DNA of 64,000 bases from Auanema rhodensis. Taxonomy: Eukaryota > Nematoda > Chromadorea > Rhabditida > Rhabditidae. Each line of letters begins with the position of its first letter. Within the stretch, counting starts at the first letter, position 1. The position numbers and the translations under genes were made by a program. Positions 25,697 through 39,424 of the stretch are shown piece by piece. The stretch covers positions 186,001 through 250,000 of the forward strand of contig CAXKVF010000082.1 of assembly GCA_964057225.1 (NCBI GenBank), read 5' to 3'. Below the pieces are notes generated by a model that had not been told where the DNA came from, ran no database searches, and was given only the letters and a program-made list of their open reading frames with translations.

Positions 25697-27456
25697 AAGT
25701 CATGGTTACCATGCACCAATATCAATAAAAATTTGTTTTTAGACTAATATGGACATGGGGAATCTAATTTTGAAAACCGCATCTCTTTATCTTTCACGTG
25801 AAGCGAGTTACATACCAAGTGCACATCACGTGTACATTTAATTAGCATAAATTAAAGTTCACGTAAATTTCAAAGTCATGGTTACCATGAACCAATATCA
25901 ATAAAAATTTGTTTTTAGACTAATATGGACATGGGGAATCTAATTTTGAAAACCGCATCTCTTTATCTTTCACGTGAAGCGAGTTACATACCAAGTGCAC
26001 ATCACGTGTACATTTAATTAGCATAAATTAAAGTTCACGTAAATTTCAAAGTCATGGTTACCATGAACCAATATCAATAAAAATTTGTTTTTAGACTAAT
26101 ATGGACATGGGGAATCTAATTTTGAAAACCGCATCTCTTTATCTTTCACGTGAAGCGAGTTACATACCAAGTGCACATCACGTGTACATTTAATTAGCAT
26201 AAATTAAAGTTCACGTAAATTTCAAAGTCATGGTTACCATGACCCTATATCAATAAAAATTTGTTTTTAGACTAATATGGACATGGGGAATCTAATTTTG
26301 AAAACCTCATCTCTTTATCTTTCACGTGAAGCGAGTTACATACCAAGTGCACATCACGTGTACATTTAATTAGCATAAATTAAAGTTCACGTAAATTTCA
26401 AAGTCATGGTTACCATGAACCAATATCAATAAAAATTTGTTTTTAGACTAATATGGACATGGGGAATCTAATTTTGAAAACCGCATCTCTTTATCTTTCA
26501 CGTGAAGCGAGTTACATACCAAGTGCACATCACGTGTACATTTAATTAGCATAAATTAAAGTTCACGTAAATTTCAAAGTCATGGTTACCATGAACCTAT
26601 ATCAATAAAAATTTGTTTTTAGACTAATATGGACATGGGGAATCTAATTTTGAAAACCTCATCTCTTTATCTTTCACGTGAAGCGAGTTACATACCAAGT
26701 GCACATCACGTGTACATTTAATTAGCATAAATTAAAGTTCACGTAAATTTCAAAGTCATGGTTACCATGCACCAATATCAATAAAAATTTGTTTTTAGAC
26801 TAATATGGACATGGGGAATCTAATTTTGAAAACCGCATCTCTTTATCTTTCACGTGAAGCGAGTTACATACCAAGTGCACATCACGTGTACATTTAATTA
26901 GCATAAATTAAAGTTCACGTAAATTTCAAAGTCATGGTTACCATGAACCAATATCAATAAAAATTTGTTTTTAGACTAATATGGACATGGGGAATCTAAT
27001 TTTGAAAACCGCATCTCTTTATCTTTCACGTGAAGCGAGTTACATACCAAGTGCACATCACGTGTACATTTAATTAGCATAAATTAAAGTTCACGTAAAT
27101 TTCAAAGTCATGGTTACCATGAACCAATATCAATAAAAATTTGTTTTTAGACTAATATGGACATGGGGAATCTAATTTTGAAAACCGCATCTCTTTATCT
27201 TTCACGTGAAGCGAGTTACATACCAAGTGCACATCACGTGTACATTTAATTAGCATAAATTAAAGTTCACGTAAATTTCAAAGTCATGGTTACCATGACC
27301 CTATATCAATAAAAATTTGTTTTTAGACTAATATGGACATGGGGAATCTAATTTTGAAAACCTCATCTCTTTATCTTTCACGTGAAGCGAGTTACATACC
27401 AAGTGCACATCACGTGTACATTTAATTAGCATAAATTAAAGTTCACGTAAATTTCA
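25697..27456. repeat. 6-monomer (1,056-bp) duplication with ATGACCCTAT marker
   Basis: C, A, A, T with a19c and g83t at 25,697-26,400 is repeated at 26,753-27,456. The rare a19c (26,243 and 27,299) is exactly 1,056 bp apart. Between them sit A or T g83t monomers (26,401-26,752), so the repeated part is four monomers in a six-monomer step. Confidence 0.8.
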
Positions 27457-29040
27457 AAGTCATGGTTACCATGAACCAATATCAATAAAAATTTGTTTTT
27501 AGACTAATATGGACATGGGGAATCTAATTTTGAAAACCGCATCTCTTTATCTTTCACGTGAAGCGAGTTACATACCAAGTGCACATCACGTGTACATTCA
27601 ATTAGCATAAATTAAAGTTCACGTAAATTTCAAAGTCATGGTTACCATGAACCAATATCAATAAAAATTTGTTTTTAGACTAATATGGACATGGGGAATC
27701 TAATTTTGAAAACCGCATTTCTTTATCTTTCACGTGAAGCGAGTTACATACCAAGTGCACATCACGTGTACATTTAATTAGCATAAATTAAAGTTCACGT
27801 AAATTTCAAAGTCATGGTTACCATGCACCAATATCAATAAAAATTTGTTTTTAGACTAATATGGACATGGGGAATCTAATTTTGAAAACCGCATTTCTTT
27901 ATCTTTCACGTGAAGCGAGTTACATACCAAGTGCATATCACGTGTACATTTAATTAGCATAAATTAAAGTTCACGTAAATTTCAAAGTCATGGTTACCAT
28001 GCACCAATATCAATAAAAATTTGTTTTTAGACTAATATGGACATGGGGAATCTAATTTTGAAAACCGCATCTCTTTATCTTTCACGTGAAGCGAGTTACA
28101 TACCAAGTGCACATCACGTGTACATTTAATTAGCATAAATTAAAGTTCACGTAAATTTCAAAGTCATGGTTACCATGAACCTATATCAATAAAAATTTGT
28201 TTTTAGACTAATATGGACATGGGGAATCTAATTTTGAAAACCGCATCTCTTTATCTTTCACGTGAAGCGAGTTACATACCAAGTGCACATCACGTGTACA
28301 TTTAATTAGCATAAATTAAAGTTCACGTAAATTTCAAAGTCATGGTTACCATGAACCAATATCAATAAAAATTTGTTTTTAGACTAATATGGACATGGGG
28401 AATCTAATTTTGAAAACCGCATCTCTTTATCTTTCACGTGAAGCGAGTTACATACCAAGTGCACATCACGTGTACATTTAATTAGCATAAATTAAAGTTC
28501 ACGTAAATTTCAAAGTCATGGTTACCATGAACCAATATCAATAAAAATTTGTTTTTAGACTAATATAGACATGGGGAATCTAATTTTGAAAACCGCATCT
28601 CTTTATCTTTCACGTGAAGCGAGTTACATACCAAGTGCACATCACGTGTACATTTAATTAGCATAAATTAAAGTTCACGTAAATTTCAAAGTCATGGTTA
28701 CCATGCACCAATATCAATAAAAATTTGTTTTTAGACTAATATGGACATGGGGAATCTAATTTTGAAAACCGCATCTCTTTATCTTTCACGTGAAGCGAGT
28801 TACATACCAAGTGCACATCACGTGTACATTTAATTAGCATAAATTAAAGTTCACGTAAATTTCAAAGTCATGGTTACCATGAACCAATATCAATAAAAAT
28901 TTGTTTTTAGACTAATATGGACATGGGGAATCTAATTTTGAAAACCGCATCTCTTTATCTTTCACGTGAAGCGAGTTACATACCAAGTGCACATCACGTG
29001 TACATTCAATTAGCATAAATTAAAGTTCACGTAAATTTCA
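27457..29040. repeat. Unique-order stretch of nine monomers
   Basis: Order: A t143c; A c87t; C c87t with a private c128t (TGCATATC); C; T; A; A g55a; C; A t143c. I see no tandem partner for this order in the window. It begins and ends with a t143c monomer, which hints at an earlier 8-monomer step (27,457 to 28,865) whose interior has since been replaced. Confidence 0.6.
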
Positions 29041-29744
29041 AAGTCATGGTTACCATGCACCAATATCAATAAAAATTTGTTTTTAGACTAATATGGACAT
29101 GGGGAATCTAATTTTGAAAACCGCATCTCTTCATCTTTCACGTGAAGCGAGTTACATACCAAGTGCACATCACGTGTACATTTAATTAGCATAAATTAAA
29201 GTTCACGTAAATTTCAAAGTCATGGTTACCATGAACCAATATCAATAAAAATTTGTTTTTCGACTAATATGGACATGGGGAATCTAATTTTGAAAACCGC
29301 ATCTCTTCATCTTTCACGTGAAGCGAGTTACATACCAAGTGCACATCACGTGTACATTTAATTAGCATAAATTAAAGTTCACTTAAATTTCAAAGTCATG
29401 GTTACCATGCACCAATATCAATAAAAATTTGTTTTTAGACTAATATGGACATGGGGAATCTAATTTTGAAAACCGCATCTCTTCATCTTTCACGTGAAGC
29501 GAGTTACATACCAAGTGCACATCACGTGTACATTTAATTAGCATAAATTAAAGTTCACGTAAATTTCAAAGTCATGGTTACCATGAACCAATATCAATAA
29601 AAATTTGTTTTTCGACTAATATGGACATGGGGAATCTAATTTTGAAAACCGCATCTCTTTATCTTTCACGTGAAGCGAGTTACATACCAAGTGCACATCA
29701 CGTGTACATTTAATTAGCATAAATTAAAGTTCACGTAAATTTCA
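29041..29744. repeat. C-A dimer HOR, two 352-bp units
   Basis: Monomers at 29,041, 29,217, 29,393 and 29,569 alternate C, A, C, A. Both A monomers carry a45c (TTTTTCGAC), 352 bp apart, a marker not seen elsewhere. Three of the four carry t92c (CTTCATC). The second monomer has a private g167t (CACTTAAA) that breaks the third CACGT core. This is one of the two shortest HOR units in the window, directly upstream of the largest duplication. Confidence 0.83.
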
Positions 29745-32700
29745 AAGTCATGGTTACCATGCACCAATATCAATAAAAATTTGTTTTTAAACTAATATGG
29801 ACATGGGGAATCTAATTTTGAAAACCGCATCTCTTTATCTTTCACGTGAAGCGAGTTACATACCAAGTGCACATCACGTGTACATTTAATTAGCATAAAT
29901 TAAAGTTCACGTAACTTTCAAAGTCATGGTTACCATGCACCAATATCAATAAAAATTTGTTTTTAGACTAATATGGACATGGGGAATCTAATTTTGAAAA
30001 CCGCATCTCTTTATCTTTCACGTGAAGCGAGCTACATACTAAGTGCACATCACGTGTACATTTAATTAGCATAAATTAAAGTTCACGTAAATTTCAAAGT
30101 CATGGTTACCATGAACCAATATCAATAAAAATTTGTTTTTAGACTAATATGGACATGGGGAATCTAATTTTGAAAACCGCATCTCTTTATCTTTCACGTG
30201 AAGCGAGTTACATACCAAGTGCACATCACGTGTAAATTTAATTAGCATAAATTAAAGTTCACGTAAATTTCAAAGTCATGGTTACCATGAACCAATATCA
30301 ATAAAAATTTGTTTTTAGACTAATATGGACATGGGGAATCTAATTTTGAAAACCGCATCTCTTTATCTTTCACGTGAAGCGAGTTACATACCAAGTGCAC
30401 ATCACGTGTACATTTAATTAGCATAAATTAAAGTTCACGTAAATTTCAAAGTCATGGTTACCATGAACCAATATCAATAAAAATTTGTTTTTAGACTAAT
30501 ATGGACATGGGGAATCTAATTTTGAAAACCGCATCTCTTTATCTTTCACGTGAAGCGAGTTACATACCAAGTGCACATCACGTGTACATTTAATTAGCAT
30601 AAATTAAAGTTCACGTAAAATTCAAAGTCATGGTTACCATGCACCAATATCAATAAAAATTTGTTTTTAGACTAATATGGACATGTGGAATCTAATTTTG
30701 AAAACCGCATCTCTTTATCTTTCACGTGAAGCGAGTTACATACCAAGTGCACATCACGTGTACATTTAATTAGCATAAATTAAAGTTCACGTAAATTTCA
30801 AAGTCATGGTTACCATGAACCAATATCAATAAAAATTTGTTTTTAGACTAATATGGACATGGGGAATCTAATTTTGGAAACCGCATCTCTTTATCTTTCA
30901 CGTGAAGCGAGTTACATACCAAGTGCACATCACGTGTACATTTAATTAGCATAAATTAAAGTTCACGTAAATTTCAAAGTCATGGTTACCATGCACCAAT
31001 ATCAATAAAAATTTGTTTTTAGACTAATATGGGCATGGGGAATCTAATTTTGAAAACCGCATCTCTTTATCTTTCACGTGAAGCGAGTTACATACCAAGT
31101 GCACATCACGTGTACATTTAATTAGCATAAATTAAAGTTCACGTAAATTTCAAAGTCATGGTTACCATGAACCAATATCAATAAAAATTTGTTTTTAGAC
31201 TAATATGGACATGGGGAATCTAATTTTGAAAACCGCATCTCTTTATCTTTCACGTGAAGCGAGTTACATACCAAGTGCACATCACGTGTACATTTAATTA
31301 GCATAAATTAAAGTTCACGTAAATTTCAAAGTCATGGTTACCATGAACCTATATCAATAAAAATTTGTTTTTAGACTAATATGGACATGGGGAATCTAAT
31401 TTTGAAAACCTCATCTCTTTATCTTTCACGTGAAGCGAGTTACATACCAAGTGCACATCACGTGTACATTTAATTAGCATAAATTAAAGTTCACGTAAAT
31501 TTCAAAGTCATGGTTACCATGCACCAATATCAATAAAAATTTGTTTTTAGACTAATATGGACATGGGGAATCTAATTTTGAAAACCGCATCTCTTTATCT
31601 TTCACGTGAAACGAGTTACATACCAAGTGCACATCACGTGTACATTTAATTAGCATAAATTAAAGTTCAAGTAAATTTCAAAGTCATGGTTACCATGAAG
31701 CAATATCAATAAAAATTTGTTTTTAGACTAATATGGACATGTGGAATCTAATTTTGAAAACCGCATCTCTTTATCTTTCACGTGAAGCGAGTTACATACC
31801 AAGTGCACATCACGTGTACATTTAATTAGCATAAATTAAAGTTCACGTAAATTTCAAAGTCATGGTTACCATGAACCAATATCAATAAAAATTTGTTTTT
31901 AGACTAATATGGACATGGGGAATCTAATTTTGAAAACCGCATCTCTTTATCTTTCACGTGAAGCGAGTTACATACCAAGTGCACATCACGTGTACATTTA
32001 ATTAGCATAAATTAAAGTTCACGTAAAATTCAAAGTCATGGTTACCATGCACCAATATCAATAAAAATTTGTTTTTAGACTAATATGGACATGTGGAATC
32101 TAATTTTGAAAACCGCATCTCTTTATCTTTCACGTGAAGCGAGTTACATACCAAGTGCACATCACGTGTACATTTAATTAGCATAAATTAAAGTTCACGT
32201 AAATTTCAAAGTCATGGTTACCATGAACCAATATCAATAAAAATTTGTTTTTAGACTAATATGGACATGGGGAATCTAATTTTGGAAACCGCATCTCTTT
32301 ATCTTTCACGTGAAGCGAGTTACATACCAAGTGCACATCACGTGTACATTTAATTAGCATAAATTAAAGTTCACGTAAATTTCAAAGTCATGGTTACCAT
32401 GCACCAATATCAATAAAAATTTGTTTTTAGACTAATATGGACATGGGGAATCTAATTTTGAAAACCGCATCTCTTTATCTTTCACGTGAAGCGAGTTACA
32501 TACCAAGTGCACATCACGTGTACATTTAATTAGCATAAATTAAAGTTCACGTAAATTTCAAAGTCATGGTTACCATGAACCAATATCAATAAAAATTTGT
32601 TTTTAGACTAATATGGACATGGGGAATCTAATTTTGAAAACCGCATCTCTTTATCTTTCACGTGAAGCGAGTTACATACCAAGTGCACATCACGTGTACA

Positions 32701-35700
32701 TTTAATTAGCATAAATTAAAGTTCACGTAAATTTCAAAGTCATGGTTACCATGAACCTATATCAATAATAATTTGTTTTTAGACTAATATGGACATGGGG
32801 AATCTAATTTTGAAAACCTCATCTCTTTATCTTTCACGTGAAGCGAGTTACATACCAAGTGCACATCACGTGTACATTTAATTAGCATAAATTAAAGTTC
32901 ACGTAAATTTCAAAGTCATGGTTACCATGCACCAATATCAATAAAAATTTGTTTTTAGACTAATATGGACATGGGGAATCTAATTTTGAAAACCGCATCT
33001 CTTTATCTTTCACGTGAAGCGAGTTACATACCAAGTGCACATCACGTGTACATTTAATTAGCATAAATTAAAGTTCAAGTAAATTTCAAAGTCATGGTTA
33101 CCATGAACCAATATCAATAAAAATTTGTTTTTAGACTAATATGGACATGGGGAATCTAATTTTGAAAACCGCATTTCTTTATCTTTCACGTGAAGCGAGT
33201 TACATACCAAGTGCACATCACGTGTACATTTAATTAGCATAAATTAAAGTTCACGTAAATTTCAAAGTCATGGTTACCATGAACCAATATCAATAAAAAT
33301 TTGTTTTTAGACTAATATGGACATGGGGAATCTAATTTTGAAAACCGCATTTCTTTATCTTTCACGTGAAGCGAGTTACATACCAAGTGCACATCACGTG
33401 TACATTTAATTAGCATAAATTAAAGTTCACGTAAATTTCAAAGTCATGGTTACCATGAACCAATATCAATAAAAATTTGTTTTTAGACTAATATGGACAT
33501 GGGGAATCTAATTTTGAAAACCGCATCTCTTTATCTTTCACGTGAAGCGAGTTACATACCAAGTGCACATCACGTGTACATTTAATTAGCATAAATTAAA
33601 GTTCACGTAAATTTCAAAGTCATGGTTACCATGAACCTATATCAATAAAAATTTGTTTTTAGACTAATATGGACATGAGGAATCTAATTTCGAAAACCGC
33701 ATCTCTTTATCTTTCACGTGAAGCGAGTTACATACCAAGTGCACATCACGTGTACATTTAATTAGCATAAATTAAAGTTCACGTAAATTTCAAAGTCATG
33801 GTTACCATGCACCAATATCAATAAAAATTTGTTTTTAGACTAATATGGACATGGGGAATCTAATTTTGAAAACCGCATCTCTTTATCTTTCACGTGAAGC
33901 GAGTTACATACCAAGTGCACATCACGTGTACATTTAATTAGCATAAATTAAAGTTCACGTAAATTTCAAAGTCATGGTTACCATGAACCAATATCAATAA
34001 AAATTTGTTTTTAGACTAATATGGACATGGGGAATCTAATTTTGAAAACCGCATCTCTTTATCTTTCACGTGAAGCGAGTTACATACCAAGTGCACATCA
34101 CGTGTACATTTAATTAGCATAAATTAAAGTTCACGTAAATTTCAAAGTCATGGTTACCATGAACCAATATCAATAAAAATTTGTTTTTAGACTAATATGG
34201 ACATGGGGAATCTAATTTTGAAAACCACATCTCTTTATCTTTCACGTGAAGCGAGTTACATACCAAGTGCACATCACGTGTACATTTAATTAGCATAAAT
34301 TAAAGTTCACGTAAATTTCAAAGTCATGGTTACCATGAACCAATATCAATAAAAATTTGTTTTTAGACTAATATGGACATGGGGAATCTAATTTTGAAAA
34401 CCGCATCTCTTTATCTTTCACGTGAAGCGAGTTACATACCAAGTGCACATCACGTGTACATTTAATTAGCATAAATTAAAGTTCACGTAACTTTCAAAGT
34501 CATGGTTACCATGCACCAATATCAATAAAAATTTGTTTTTAGACTAATATGGACATGGGGAATCTAATTTTGAAAACCACATCTCTTTATCTTTCACGTG
34601 AAGCGAGTTACATACCAAGTGCACATCACGTGTACATTTAATTAGCATAAATTAAAGTTCACGTAAATTTCAAAGTCATGGTTACCATGCACCAATATCA
34701 ATAAAAATTTGTTTTTAAACTAATATGGACATGGGGAATCTAATTTTGAAAACCGCATCTCTTTATCTTTCACGTGAAGCGAGTTACATACCAAGTGCAC
34801 ATCACGTGTACATTTAATTAGCATAAATTAAAGTTCACGTAACTTTCAAAGTCATGGTTACCATGCACCAATATCAATAAAAATTTGTTTTTAGACTAAT
34901 ATGGACATGGGGAATCTAATTTTGAAAACCGCATCTCTTTATCTTTCACGTGAAGCGAGCTACATACTAAGTGCACATCACGTGTACATTTAATTAGCAT
35001 AAATTAAAGTTCACGTAAATTTCAAAGTCATGGTTACCATGAACCAATATCAATAAAAATTTGTTTTTAGACTAATATGGACATGGGGAATCTAATTTTG
35101 AAAACCGCATCTCTTTATCTTTCACGTGAAGCGAGTTACATACCAAGTGCACATCACGTGTAAATTTAATTAGCATAAATTAAAGTTCACGTAAATTTCA
35201 AAGTCATGGTTACCATGAACCAATATCAATAAAAATTTGTTTTTAGACTAATATGGACATGGGGAATCTAATTTTGAAAACCGCATCTCTTTATCTTTCA
35301 CGTGAAGCGAGTTACATACCAAGTGCACATCACGTGTACATTTAATTAGCATAAATTAAAGTTCACGTAAATTTCAAAGTCATGGTTACCATGAACCAAT
35401 ATCAATAAAAATTTGTTTTTAGACTAATATGGACATGGGGAATCTAATTTTGAAAACCGCATCTCTTTATCTTTCACGTGAAGCGAGTTACATACCAAGT
35501 GCACATCACGTGTACATTTAATTAGCATAAATTAAAGTTCACGTAAAATTCAAAGTCATGGTTACCATGCACCAATATCAATAAAAATTTGTTTTTAGAC
35601 TAATATGGACATGTGGAATCTAATTTTGAAAACCGCATCTCTTTATCTTTCACGTGAAGCGAGTTACATACCAAGTGCACATCACGTGTACATTTAATTA

Positions 35701-38700
35701 GCATAAATTAAAGTTCACGTAAATTTCAAAGTCATGGTTACCATGAACCAATATCAATAAAAATTTGTTTTTAGACTAATATGGACATGGGGAATCTAAT
35801 TTTGGAAACCGCATCTCTTTATCTTTCACGTGAAGCGAGTTACATACCAAGTGCACATCACGTGTACATTTAATTAGCATAAATTAAAGTTCACGTAAAT
35901 TTCAAAGTCATGGTTACCATGCACCAATATCAATAAAAATTTGTTTTTAGACTAATATGGACATGGGGAATCTAATTTTGAAAACCGCATCTCTTTATCT
36001 TTCACGTGAAGCGAGTTACATACCAAGTGCACATCACGTGTACATTTAATTAGCATAAATTAAAGTTCACGTAAATTTCAAAGTCATGGTTACCATGAAC
36101 CAATATCAATAAAAATTTGTTTTTAGACTAATATGGACATGGGGAATCTAATTTTGAAAACCGCATCTCTTTATCTTTCACGTGAAGCGAGTTACATACC
36201 AAGTGCACATCACGTGTACATTTAATTAGCATAAATTAAAGTTCACGTAAATTTCAAAGTCATGGTTACCATGAACCTATATCAATAAAAATTTGTTTTT
36301 AGACTAATATGGACATGGGGAATCTAATTTTGAAAACCTCATCTCTTTATCTTTCACGTGAAGCGAGTTACATACCAAGTGCACATCACGTGTACATTTA
36401 ATTAGCATAAATTAAAGTTCACGTAAATTTCAAAGTCATGGTTACCATGCACCAATATCAATAAAAATTTGTTTTTAGACTAATATGGACATGGGGAATC
36501 TAATTTTGAAAACCGCATCTCTTTATCTTTCACGTGAAACGAGTTACATACCAAGTGCACATCACGTGTACATTTAATTAGCATAAATTAAAGTTCAAGT
36601 AAATTTCAAAGTCATGGTTACCATGAAGCAATATCAATAAAAATTTGTTTTTAGACTAATATGGACATGTGGAATCTAATTTTGAAAACCGCATCTCTTT
36701 ATCTTTCACGTGAAGCGAGTTACATACCAAGTGCACATCACGTGTACATTTAATTAGCATAAATTAAAGTTCACGTAAATTTCAAAGTCATGGTTACCAT
36801 GAACCAATATCAATAAAAATTTGTTTTTAGACTAATATGGACATGGGGAATCTAATTTTGAAAACCGCATCTCTTTATCTTTCACGTGAAGCGAGTTACA
36901 TACCAAGTGCACATCACGTGTACATTTAATTAGCATAAATTAAAGTTCACGTAAAATTCAAAGTCATGGTTACCATGCACCAATATCAATAAAAATTTGT
37001 TTTTAGACTAATATGGACATGTGGAATCTAATTTTGAAAACCGCATCTCTTTATCTTTCACGTGAAGCGAGTTACATACCAAGTGCACATCACGTGTACA
37101 TTTAATTAGCATAAATTAAAGTTCACGTAAATTTCAAAGTCATGGTTACCATGAACCAATATCAATAAAAATTTGTTTTTAGACTAATATGGACATGGGG
37201 AATCTAATTTTGGAAACCGCATCTCTTTATCTTTCACGTGAAGCGAGTTACATACCAAGTGCACATCACGTGTACATTTAATTAGCATAAATTAAAGTTC
37301 ACGTAAATTTCAAAGTCATGGTTACCATGCACCAATATCAATAAAAATTTGTTTTTAGACTAATATGGACATGGGGAATCTAATTTTGAAAACCGCATCT
37401 CTTTATCTTTCACGTGAAGCGAGTTACATACCAAGTGCACATCACGTGTACATTTAATTAGCATAAATTAAAGTTCACGTAAATTTCAAAGTCATGGTTA
37501 CCATGAACCAATATCAATAAAAATTTGTTTTTAGACTAATATGGACATGGGGAATCTAATTTTGAAAACCGCATCTCTTTATCTTTCACGTGAAGCGAGT
37601 TACATACCAAGTGCACATCACGTGTACATTTAATTAGCATAAATTAAAGTTCACGTAAATTTCAAAGTCATGGTTACCATGAACCTATATCAATAAAAAT
37701 TTGTTTTTAGACTAATATGGACATGGGGAATCTAATTTTGAAAACCTCATCTCTTTATCTTTCACGTGAAGCGAGTTACATACCAAGTGCACATCACGTG
37801 TACATTTAATTAGCATAAATTAAAGTTCACGTAAATTTCAAAGTCATGGTTACCATGCACCAATATCAATAAAAATTTGTTTTTAGACTAATATGGACAT
37901 GGGGAATCTAATTTTGAAAACCGCATCTCTTTATCTTTCACGTGAAGCGAGTTACATACCAAGTGCACATCACGTGTACATTTAATTAGCATAAATTAAA
38001 GTTCAAGTAAATTTCAAAGTCATGGTTACCATGAACCAATATCAATAAAAATTTGTTTTTAGACTAATATGGACATGGGGAATCTAATTTTGAAAACCGC
38101 ATTTCTTTATCTTTCACGTGAAGCGAGTTACATACCAAGTGCACATCACGTGTACATTTAATTAGCATAAATTAAAGTTCACGTAAATTTCAAAGTCATG
38201 GTTACCATGAACCAATATCAATAAAAATTTGTTTTTAGACTAATATGGACATGGGGAATCTAATTTTGAAAACCGCATTTCTTTATCTTTCACGTGAAGC
38301 GAGTTACATACCAAGTGCACATCACGTGTACATTTAATTAGCATAAATTAAAGTTCACGTAAATTTCAAAGTCATGGTTACCATGAACCAATATCAATAA
38401 AAATTTGTTTTTAGACTAATATGGACATGGGGAATCTAATTTTGAAAACCGCATCTCTTTATCTTTCACGTGAAGCGAGTTACATACCAAGTGCACATCA
38501 CGTGTACATTTAATTAGCATAAATTAAAGTTCACGTAAATTTCAAAGTCATGGTTACCATGAACCTATATCAATAAAAATTTGTTTTTAGACTAATATGG
38601 ACATGAGGAATCTAATTTCGAAAACCGCATCTCTTTATCTTTCACGTGAAGCGAGTTACATACCAAGTGCACATCACGTGTACATTTAATTAGCATAAAT

Positions 38701-39424
38701 TAAAGTTCACGTAAATTTCAAAGTCATGGTTACCATGCACCAATATCAATAAAAATTTGTTTTTAGACTAATATGGACATGGGGAATCTAATTTTGAAAA
38801 CCGCATCTCTTTATCTTTCACGTGAAGCGAGTTACATACCAAGTGCACATCACGTGTACATTTAATTAGCATAAATTAAAGTTCACGTAAATTTCAAAGT
38901 CATGGTTACCATGAACCAATATCAATAAAAATTTGTTTTTAGACTAATATGGACATGGGGAATCTAATTTTGAAAACCGCATCTCTTTATCTTTCACGTG
39001 AAGCGAGTTACATACCAAGTGCACATCACGTGTACATTTAATTAGCATAAATTAAAGTTCACGTAAATTTCAAAGTCATGGTTACCATGAACCAATATCA
39101 ATAAAAATTTGTTTTTAGACTAATATGGACATGGGGAATCTAATTTTGAAAACCACATCTCTTTATCTTTCACGTGAAGCGAGTTACATACCAAGTGCAC
39201 ATCACGTGTACATTTAATTAGCATAAATTAAAGTTCACGTAAATTTCAAAGTCATGGTTACCATGAACCAATATCAATAAAAATTTGTTTTTAGACTAAT
39301 ATGGACATGGGGAATCTAATTTTGAAAACCGCATCTCTTTATCTTTCACGTGAAGCGAGTTACATACCAAGTGCACATCACGTGTACATTTAATTAGCAT
39401 AAATTAAAGTTCACGTAAATTTCA
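29745..39424. repeat. 28-monomer (4,928-bp) tandem duplication
   Basis: Copy 1 (about 29,745-34,496) and copy 2 (about 34,673-39,424) share at least eight rare markers exactly 4,928 bp apart: g46a (29,790/34,718), the GAGCTACATACT pair of changes (30,032/34,960), t172a (30,620/35,548), g108a (31,611/36,539), c166a twice (31,670/36,598 and 33,078/38,006), TTTCGAAAACC (33,691/38,619), and g83a in the monomers at 34,145 and 39,073. Copy-1-only changes include GGGCATGG near 31,033 and CAATAATAATT near 32,769. The monomer at 34,497 (C, g83a) lies at the junction and has no counterpart in copy 2, where 39,425 is K. Confidence 0.92.
30625..33088. repeat. 8-monomer (1,408-bp) HOR inside the 28-monomer unit
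   Basis: C g62t; A a77g; C; A; T g83t; C with c166a at 30,625-31,680 is repeated at 32,033-33,088, a 1,408-bp step; c166a at 31,670 and 33,078 confirms it. K g62t and A t172a (31,681-32,032) complete the second unit. The same arrangement appears 4,928 bp downstream (35,553-38,016). The 8-monomer duplication therefore came first, and the 28-monomer duplication copied both of its units. Confidence 0.85.
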
